Source: Acidobacteriota bacterium
GTDB taxonomy: Bacteria > Acidobacteriota > Terriglobia > UBA7540
Direction of reading: 5' to 3'
DNA: 5,374 nt
Assembly (NCBI GenBank): GCA_021828225.1
Contig: JAKASH010000274.1
Location: 1 to 5,374 of the forward strand
Shown: piece by piece, positions 1 to 4,598 of the stretch
How positions within the stretch are numbered: position 1 is the first letter of the stretch
Layout: every line of letters begins with the position of its first letter
Notes under the pieces: model-generated
Databases searched by the model: none
The model's input: the letters and a program-made list of their open reading frames with translations, nothing else
Told to the model about the DNA's origin: nothing
Made by a program: the position numbers and the translations under genes

Positions 1-1319
1 GCGGCATTATTCCTGGCATTCTTGATTGGGGCAACGATCTCGCGTTCGCGGTCCGCCGCCTTCTGTGCCAGTTCCGGGCTCATGCCCTCCGCCTCGGCAA
101 TCGCGAGGACCTGCGCAACCAGAAGCTGGTCGCCGGGCACGCCGTCTCCAGCCATCATCACGACGAAGTCAACGTTGCGGTCGCGGGCGGCCACCATGGG
201 CGCGATCATGCCTCCCTCGCTGTGGCCGATCAGTCCGACCTCGCGTAGATTGACTTCTGGCTGCCTTCGGAGAAAATCGAAGGCGGCTTCAGCGTCGTTC
301 GCAAAATCCGCGGTTGTGGCCGTAGCGTAATTGCCGCCCGATTGGCCAATGCCGCGCTTGTCATAGCGCAGCACCGCGATGTTCTTGCGCGTCAGATAGT
401 CGGAAAGCACCAGAAACACGTTGTGGCCCATCACTTCCTCGTCGCGGTTTTGCGGCCCCGATCCTGCAATCAGGACCGCTGCGGGATACGGCCCTTTGCC
501 GGGAGGGATGGTTAGCGTTCCGGCCAGTAGGACGTCGGCCTGCTTGTCCTCGAACTTTACCTGCTCCTGGCGATAGGGAAGCGGCCCTTTCGGATTCTGC
601 GGCCGGGGCACCTCTAGTTCCGCGGCGTTTTTCACGCGCTTGACAGTGAGCGGCAGGCTTCCGCCGCCTTGCGTCCACGTGCCTTCGATTGCGGTGTGGT
701 CGCCGTTGATCGTGCCTTCAAATTTGCCGCCAATGGCCGTCACTTCCAGCGTGAGATGCGAGCCGTTGCGGACAACCGTTGTGACCGGAATTCCTTTGGC
801 GCCCTGATCAGGGCTATCGAGCGTGGCGGCCAGGCCGTGGTTCGTGTTCCAGATGTGAAACACCACGTGCAGCTTGGCCATTCCGGTGTCCAGTGTGCCA
901 AGCCAAGCGCCGTCAATGTCCGAAGGCGTGGCAGGCTTAGGCTCGGCCGTTTGGGCCGCGCGCGTAAAGTTCAGCGGGAACGCCTGGCGTTGCGTCCATG
1001 TGCCTTCGATCGAATTCCCACCGGCGGCCAACACGCCTTCATAAGAGCCGTGAATCGAGTTGATCGCAAAACTCAGTTTCGAACCGTTGAGCGTAATCGA
1101 AGTCACTGGAATGCCGTAAGCATTTTGGTCCACACTGTCGAAAGTGGCCTTCAGCGCGCCCGCGGCGCTTCGGCTGACGTGCAATGCCAGATGCAACTCT
1201 GCCGGCCCGGCCTTCAGTGTCCCCTGCCACGTGCCGGCAATGTGCGGAGCGCCGGCCGCAAAGCCCAGTGATGCGATAAACAGGAACATCACTGCCATCG
1301 TACCATTCGTGATTTTCAT
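1..1319 (-). CDS. Secreted alpha/beta hydrolase with duplicated N-terminal module (3' end missing)
   Basis: The frame is open from the ATG at 1319 to the window edge (439 codons), so the C-terminus is missing. Residues 1-22 look like a Sec signal peptide: KIT start, hydrophobic MAVMFLFIASLGF, then AAGAP. Residues 29-120 and 137-228 are two copies of one beta-rich module sharing GTL, DSxDQxAxGIPVT, NGSxL and IEGTWTQ. The hydrolase domain starts near 245. It shows an oxyanion-type AGSGP loop (285-289), RYDKRGIGQSGG (318-329) and the nucleophile elbow GHSEGG with Ser367. The catalytic Asp and His would lie beyond the window. Family knowledge: this pattern fits COG1073-type esterases or peptidase-like hydrolases, and the substrate cannot be told from sequence. 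The start is supported by a strong Shine-Dalgarno 7 nt upstream. The gene is about 810 bases from the dehydrogenase upstream, so it is probably transcribed separately, and the signal peptide implies export. The hydrolase call is firm; the exact substrate is unknown. Confidence 0.92.
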   Translation of the reverse strand, partial: MKITNGTMAVMFLFIASLGFAAGAPHIAGTWQGTLKAGPAELHLALHVSRSAAGALKATFDSVDQNAYGIPVTSITLNGSKLSFAINSIHGSYEGVLAAGGNSIEGTWTQRQAFPLNFTRAAQTAEPKPATPSDIDGAWLGTLDTGMAKLHVVFHIWNTNHGLAATLDSPDQGAKGIPVTTVVRNGSHLTLEVTAIGGKFEGTINGDHTAIEGTWTQGGGSLPLTVKRVKNAAELEVPRPQNPKGPLPYRQEQVKFEDKQADVLLAGTLTIPPGKGPYPAAVLIAGSGPQNRDEEVMGHNVFLVLSDYLTRKNIAVLRYDKRGIGQSGGNYATATTADFANDAEAAFDFLRRQPEVNLREVGLIGHSEGGMIAPMVAARDRNVDFVVMMAGDGVPGDQLLVAQVLAIAEAEGMSPELAQKAADREREIVAPIKNARNNA

Positions 1320-1324
1320 AAGAG

Positions 1325-1333
1325 CCACCTCCC
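1325..1333 (-). promoter_or_regulatory. Ribosome binding site of the hydrolase gene
   Basis: Read on the minus strand this is GGGAGGTGG, a near-perfect match to the anti-Shine-Dalgarno sequence. It lies 7 nt before the ATG at 1319 and fixes that codon as the start. Confidence 0.85.
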
Positions 1334-1429
1334 AAATGAAGCGACATTACAAGAAAGGCACTGCGTCGATCAGGTGCTCCAAATCGTCCTCCATCGGCAC
1401 CCCATTTGCAGTGATGCGGCTCACAGCGG

Positions 1430-1451
1430 AAGGTGGCGGCCGCCTTTTTTT
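1430..1451 (+). terminator. Intrinsic-terminator-like hairpin on the plus strand
   Basis: AAGGTGG (1430-1436) pairs with CCGCCTT (1440-1446), giving 7 pairs including one T-G wobble, around a CGG loop. The T-run continues to 1451, so the stem is followed at once by a uridine tract, which is the layout of a rho-independent terminator. It points to the plus strand, where no upstream gene is visible. It may be a leftover, or it may stop plus-strand transcripts before they run antisense into the hydrolase gene. Confidence 0.4.
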
Positions 1452-1630
1452 AATTTTGCTATACCGCAGAGGATGGTTGCCTGGCGGATTCACGCGGGTG
1501 GCGTATCAGACGTTTGCAGTGTAGCGTCTGCGATCTCTCAAAGCGAGAGGTTCGTGCCGCCGCGCAACAGTCCCTTCGGGAAGCCGTAGAGCCCAAGAGT
1601 CAGGGTCTGCGCCAGCCGTGAAGAATTTTC

Positions 1631-1659
1631 TTGACTTCGGGCCGCGCATGGTGTAGTCT
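1631..1659 (+). promoter_or_regulatory. Sigma70-like promoter candidate with no downstream gene
   Basis: TTGACT (1631-1636) and TAGTCT (1654-1659) are separated by exactly 17 bases. The -35 box matches consensus well; the -10 box is moderate. The -10 overlaps the palindrome at 1657-1670, as expected for a repressed promoter. No credible plus-strand gene follows: the next several hundred bases hold the A/T palindrome and the repeat array. It could drive an untranslated RNA or be the stranded promoter of a lost gene. Confidence 0.45.
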
Positions 1660-1670
1660 ACAAAAGTAGA
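1657..1670. promoter_or_regulatory. Operator-like palindrome, BlaI/MecI-like
   Basis: TCTACAAAAGTAGA is a perfect 5+5 inverted repeat around AAAA. It overlaps the -10 box of the candidate promoter. BlaI/MecI-family repressors bind dyads built on TACA/TGTA half-sites at such positions. The right arm here is GTAGA rather than TGTAG, so the match is only approximate and the regulator assignment is inference. No BlaI-type gene is present in the window. Confidence 0.4.
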
Positions 1671-1813
1671 TTTCTGCCAGGCTTTCCACAGAGTGCCCGG
1701 CCGCACGAGAAAAACAGTGCCAACCACGATTTCACTCCGAATCAAACCCTTCAATTTCCTCCAACGGACTGTTTCCACACTATTTAGTCTATCAGGTGCA
1801 GCAAAAGGCCGAC

Positions 1814-1841
1814 TTTTTTGAGAAAAAAGAATTCTTTTTTT
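1814..1841. repeat. A/T-tract palindrome bordering the repeat array
   Basis: AAAAAAGAATTCTTTTTT (1823-1840) is a perfect 18-base palindrome. The same A6 run can instead pair with TTTTTT at 1814-1819 across a GAG loop, so two alternative hairpins share one arm. It sits directly before the first repeat unit. The sequence shows the symmetry clearly; any function is unknown. Confidence 0.6.
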
Positions 1842-1847
1842 GAAAAA

Positions 1848-2044
1848 CGAACCGGGGAAGTTATTGATAACAAACGATGAGCTGAAAAAACGAACCGGAA
1901 ACGAACCGGAAACGAAGCTACCGAACTCGTTGAAAACAAAGAAAGTGCCAAAAAAACGAACCGGAAACGAACCGGAAAACGAAGCGGGCCATGTTGTTGA
2001 AAACAAAGAATCGGCCAAAAAACGGACCGGAAACGAACCTAAAA
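1848..2044. repeat. Purine-rich tandem array, 66-base period made of 11-base words
   Basis: Units begin at 1848 (short, 43 bases, degenerate), 1891, 1957 and 2023 (partial). The last three starts are exactly 66 bases apart. The units at 1891 and 1957 open with two copies of CGAACCGGAAA, giving 22 identical bases, and both carry GTTGAAAACAAAGAA further on. The unit at 2023 opens with a near copy (CGGACCGGAAA) and then diverges. The plus strand is very poor in T: 6 of 110 bases between 1881 and 1990. Because 66 is a multiple of three, the plus strand reads as a 22-residue repeat with KKRTGNEP, but the opposite strand is open too and no ribosome site precedes it, so I treat it as non-coding DNA. 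The short A-runs recur about every 11 bases. Confidence 0.8.
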
Positions 2045-2064
2045 CAACGCGAAGGCTACATGAA

Positions 2065-2081
2065 CCCGCCGGAAGGGCGGG
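2065..2081 (-). terminator. GC-rich hairpin after the dehydrogenase gene, possible terminator
   Basis: CCCGCC (2065-2070) and GGCGGG (2076-2081) form a perfect 6-base stem with a 5-base loop, 50-66 bases past the dehydrogenase stop. On the minus strand it is followed by TTCATG, not a true T-tract, so intrinsic termination would be weak. A second, looser inverted repeat (GGCACG 2085-2090 with CGTGCC 2112-2117) lies between it and the stop codon. Either could act as a transcript 3' end. Confidence 0.4.
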
Positions 2082-2131
2082 CCAGGCACGCCAAACAAGC
2101 CAAAAAGCCGCCGTGCCCCGGCCCGCTGCAG

Positions 2132-3328
2132 CTACTCTTTCGAGACTCGCCAGATCACGTTGCCGACATCATCCGCAACCAGCAGCGAGCCGTCTTTAGC
2201 CACCGCAACGCCCACCGGCCGGCCCTCCACCGTCTTCCCGTGAGGGTTGGGATCAAAGCCATTGAGGAAGCTGATGGGAGTGCCGGAGGGTTCGCCGTTA
2301 TGGAAGGGCACAAACACCACCGCGTAGCCCGAACGGATGCTCCGGTTCCAGGAACCATGCTCGGCGATAAAGGCTCCGTGCCAGTAGCGGCCAGGGAATT
2401 GCCTGCCGGTGTAGAAGGTCGACTCGAGCGGCGCCACGTGCGGGCCAAGCAGGACGTCAGGAATGATGGCCCTGGCCACCAGGTCGGGCCGCTGCTCTGG
2501 GACGCGAGGATCGAGGTTCTTCCCGATGTAGCTGTAGGGCCATCCGTAGAATCCGCCGGGCGTCACGTGGGTGAAGTAATCCGGAGGCAGGTTGTCGCCC
2601 ATCATGTCGCGCTCGTTCACGTCCGCCCAAAGCTGGCCCGTGTCGGGATTGATGGCCAGGCCGGCGGCATTGCGCAGGCCGCTGGCATAAATCGATGCGT
2701 GTTGGCCGTCAGGGTCCGCTACCAGGATGGCCGCCCGGCGGGAATTGGACTCGACGCAGACATTGCAGTCCGAACCGACGGAGACGAACATCTTCTTGCC
2801 GTCCTGGCTGAAGTCCACGGTCCGGGTAAAGTGCATTCCGCCGCCGGGAAGGTCGAGAACGTGCTCCTGCTTGCCGAGCCGTTTGGAGGTCTTTGGATCG
2901 TAGCGGAAGCGAACCACCTGGTCGGTGTCTCCGATGTAAACGTAGTCGTCATGGAAAGCGATTCCGAAGGGATCGTTCAGGCCGCTGGCGAATGTAGTGC
3001 GTGCGTCCGAGGGCTTTCCGTTCCCGGGATCGCGCAGCACGTAGACCTTGCCGGCATGGGTGTCCGAAACAAATACGTCGCCGTCGGGCGCAACGGCCAG
3101 GTAGCGGGACTCTTCAAACCCACGCGCAAAGACCGACACCTTGAAGCCCGGAAGCGCTTTGGGCATGAAGCCGGGCGTGGGGCTGCCCTGCGGCGGATTG
3201 GCCACAATGGGCTTAGTGAAAGGCTTGGGCAGCGTGGGCTCCTGGCCGTGCGTCACGTGCACGACCTGCGTGAAGCCAAAGGGCGCCGCCGTCAAAAACA
3301 TTAGAACCAGCAGGTTGATGATTTTCAT
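2132..3328 (-). CDS. Secreted PQQ-dependent sugar (glucose/sorbosone-type) dehydrogenase, beta-propeller
   Basis: Complete, 398 residues. Residues 1 to about 20 (MKIINLLVLMFLTAAPFGFT) look like a signal peptide, so the protein is exported. The remainder fits the GSDH family of six-bladed propellers: GFKVSVFARG at 61-70, successive blades with PDGDVFVSDT (81-90) and GLNDPFGIAF (116-125), MHFTRTVDF with His166, GLRNAAGLAINP (217-228), GGFYGWPYSYIG (258-269), AEHGSWNRS (322-330) and a closing DGSLLVADD blade. Family knowledge: these enzymes oxidise sugars or polyols with PQQ and pass electrons to a periplasmic acceptor. His166 is the likely catalytic base by comparison with soluble glucose dehydrogenase, and Arg219 is a candidate PQQ contact; both are inferred by position. 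A Cys188-x-x-Cys191 pair is present without the following His needed for haem c. No PQQ synthesis or cytochrome gene lies nearby. The true substrate is unknown, and many relatives are annotated only as L-sorbosone dehydrogenase. Confidence 0.93.
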   Translation of the reverse strand: MKIINLLVLMFLTAAPFGFTQVVHVTHGQEPTLPKPFTKPIVANPPQGSPTPGFMPKALPGFKVSVFARGFEESRYLAVAPDGDVFVSDTHAGKVYVLRDPGNGKPSDARTTFASGLNDPFGIAFHDDYVYIGDTDQVVRFRYDPKTSKRLGKQEHVLDLPGGGMHFTRTVDFSQDGKKMFVSVGSDCNVCVESNSRRAAILVADPDGQHASIYASGLRNAAGLAINPDTGQLWADVNERDMMGDNLPPDYFTHVTPGGFYGWPYSYIGKNLDPRVPEQRPDLVARAIIPDVLLGPHVAPLESTFYTGRQFPGRYWHGAFIAEHGSWNRSIRSGYAVVFVPFHNGEPSGTPISFLNGFDPNPHGKTVEGRPVGVAVAKDGSLLVADDVGNVIWRVSKE

Positions 3329-3332
3329 GCGT

Positions 3333-3339
3333 TCTCCTC
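3333..3339 (-). promoter_or_regulatory. Ribosome binding site of the dehydrogenase gene
   Basis: On the minus strand this reads GAGGAGA, ending 4 nt before the ATG at 3328. It supports the chosen start, which is also the one that gives a complete signal peptide. Confidence 0.8.
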
Positions 3340-3475
3340 AAAATCTTGATGTTCAAAGGGTCCCCATGCTTTGCTGCCAGCCTATCTTGCAAGACCGGGT
3401 TATGTCCACCAGTGAAACTGCCGTAGACTTGCCGCGACTTGACGGCTCAGGCAGCAGCGCGTGCACCTTGGCGGC

Positions 3476-3835
3476 TCACCGGCCTGACTTTTCGAGCGCC
3501 TGCTTCAGAGCGATGATGGCCAGCATGCTGGCGTGGCGCGAAGCCGGAGGCAGGCCGCCGAGTCCGGCCTCGACCTGTACCGCGGTCATCGAAGCGACTT
3601 CAGCAACGGGCTTGTCTGTGATGGCTTCGGTGAGCCAGGAGCCACAGGCGACAGCCGGAACGCATCCCTGGACCTTGAACCTCGCCTCGGAGATTCGTCC
3701 GTCGCGCACCAGGATCCAGAGCTTGATCACGTCACCACAGATGGGATTGCTGGCCTCGGCCACGGACGTGGGCTCCGGAATTTCACCCACATTGCGAGGA
3801 TGGTTGAAATGCTCCAGAACTTGTTCGGAATACAT
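3476..3835 (-). CDS. IscU/NifU-like iron-sulfur cluster assembly scaffold protein
   Basis: 119 residues, close to the usual length of an IscU-type domain. The start MYSEQVLEHFNHPRNVG is the typical family N-terminus. Ligand positions can be mapped onto IscU: Cys33 and Asp35 in NPICGD, Cys58 in QGCVPAVACGS, His101 in PPASRHAS. The residue equal to IscU Cys106, next to His101, is Ala102, while an extra Cys64 follows Cys58. This matches a divergent subfamily with a GCVPAxACGS motif; that statement is from memory of the family, not a search. The role is probably transient Fe-S or metal holding in the cytoplasm, but the altered ligand set makes standard IscU function less certain. The ATG lies 7 bases after the stop of the ZIP gene, and AGGGG overlapping that stop can serve as ribosome site, so the two are co-transcribed and perhaps translationally coupled. 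No iscS, hscA or fdx is visible. Confidence 0.9.
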   Translation of the reverse strand: MYSEQVLEHFNHPRNVGEIPEPTSVAEASNPICGDVIKLWILVRDGRISEARFKVQGCVPAVACGSWLTEAITDKPVAEVASMTAVQVEAGLGGLPPASRHASMLAIIALKQALEKSGR

Positions 3836-3842
3836 AACGCCC

Positions 3843-4568
3843 CTACACGAGGTTCTTCAACAACACAACCATCACGACCCCGGTTCCTACAGCCAGGGCA
3901 ATTCTTATGCCTCGTGTCTTGTTCACCTCGGGAATCAGGTCCGAAGCTGCGACGTAAAGAGTGGCGCCGGCCGAAAGCGCCAGACCGAATGCCACCCAGC
4001 GATGTGCGAGACCCATGCACAGAATACCCGCGATCCTGGAGAGCCCGAGCGCGCCGGCGGACTCCATGCCTTTGCGCCGGCTCTTGCCTGCTGTGACCAT
4101 CACCGAGGATATGGTGAAACCCTCGGGAATATTATGAAGCACCATGGCACCGAAGATAAGTGTGCCGAGCAACTTCGAGACCATGAAGCCCGAGGCGATG
4201 GCGACACCGCCCAAAAAGGTATGAACGACCAGGCCGCCCAGCGCCGTGTATGCCACCCGGCTGTTCAGAAACTCCTCGGGATGGGTTTCTTCGCCGAAGT
4301 GGAAGTGGCCGGGCGCCACATGCTCGAACAGGTGAACAATCAGGTAGCCGACGAGAATCAAGATCGGGGCTTCCGCGGGCGCAAGCCGCAGGCTTTCCGG
4401 TATCATTTCGGTCATCGCGGTGGCCAGCATAAAACCGGAGCCGAGTGCGATAAAGTAAGTGAGGAACGACCGGCTCCAGGACTTGGCGGAAACGATGGAG
4501 GCTCCGAAAAGGTTGGCGAGTCCTGCGACCACCCCGAGGATAAGGCTGATCTTGATGGCTGCTAACAT
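3843..4568 (-). CDS. ZIP-family divalent metal transporter
   Basis: 241 residues with about eight hydrophobic segments (roughly 8-27, 36-57, 66-83, 107-129, 134-158, 173-189, 191-212, 221-238), the size and topology of bacterial ZIP proteins. ZIP proteins bring Zn, Fe or Mn into the cytoplasm through the inner membrane. Signature stretches are GSGFMLATAMTEMIPESL in TM2 (43-60), VVHTFLGGVAIASGF in TM4 with His116 (114-128), and LHNIPEGFTISS in TM5 with His145 and Glu149 (144-155). The TM3-TM4 loop is histidine-rich (His79, 83, 88, 90, 96), as expected for a metal-binding loop. Odd point: in TM4 the acidic residue usual in HxxxDG or HNxPEG is Gly120. The gene starts 30 bases after ychF; an in-frame TAA lies 12 bases upstream of the ATG, so no longer start is possible. 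No clear Shine-Dalgarno is seen. Metal specificity cannot be told. Confidence 0.93.
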   Translation of the reverse strand: MLAAIKISLILGVVAGLANLFGASIVSAKSWSRSFLTYFIALGSGFMLATAMTEMIPESLRLAPAEAPILILVGYLIVHLFEHVAPGHFHFGEETHPEEFLNSRVAYTALGGLVVHTFLGGVAIASGFMVSKLLGTLIFGAMVLHNIPEGFTISSVMVTAGKSRRKGMESAGALGLSRIAGILCMGLAHRWVAFGLALSAGATLYVAASDLIPEVNKTRGIRIALAVGTGVVMVVLLKNLV

Positions 4569-4598
4569 GGCGATTGGTTAAGTGCCCGGACGGCGTGT

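Larger units (their letters stand above)
1350..1840. other. Long non-coding spacer with scattered regulatory-looking elements
   Basis: I find no recognisable gene here. In the minus frame leading to the stop at 1347-1349 there is an open stretch interrupted only by TGA at 1506-1508. Its translation matches nothing I know and has no good start or ribosome site. Visible elements are a hairpin plus T-tract (1430-1451), two small hairpins (CTCTC/GAGAG at 1535-1549, TCCC/GGGA at 1571-1581), a promoter-like pair with a palindrome (1631-1670) and an A/T palindrome (1823-1840). The promoter of the hydrolase gene should lie somewhere here, but I could not locate a convincing minus-strand one. Confidence 0.5.

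Noticed and set aside
361..678. 105-residue minus reading frame and the other frames inside 1-1319
   Set aside because: They are out-of-frame shadows of the hydrolase, which has the signal peptide, ribosome site and nucleophile motif.
1848..2044. CRISPR array
   Set aside because: There are only about three repeats and the segments between them are similar to each other (shared GTTGAAAACAAAGAA), so they are not unrelated spacers; no cas gene is present.
1840..2199. Plus-strand 119-residue reading frame with KKRTGNEP repeats
   Set aside because: The frame is open because the array lacks T and therefore stop codons. It has no ribosome site, the opposite strand is equally open, and its end runs antisense into the dehydrogenase gene.
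1991..3304. 437-residue plus-strand reading frame
   Set aside because: It is antisense to the clearly recognisable dehydrogenase; GC-rich codon use leaves the opposite strand open.
3329..3475. Promoter or terminator between the scaffold and dehydrogenase genes
   Set aside because: I found no stem with a T-tract and no well-spaced -35/-10 pair on the minus strand; only the ribosome site at 3333-3339 is supportable.
3141..4565. 474-residue plus-strand reading frame
   Set aside because: It runs antisense across three genes and their gaps, including the well-supported scaffold and ZIP proteins; no family features.
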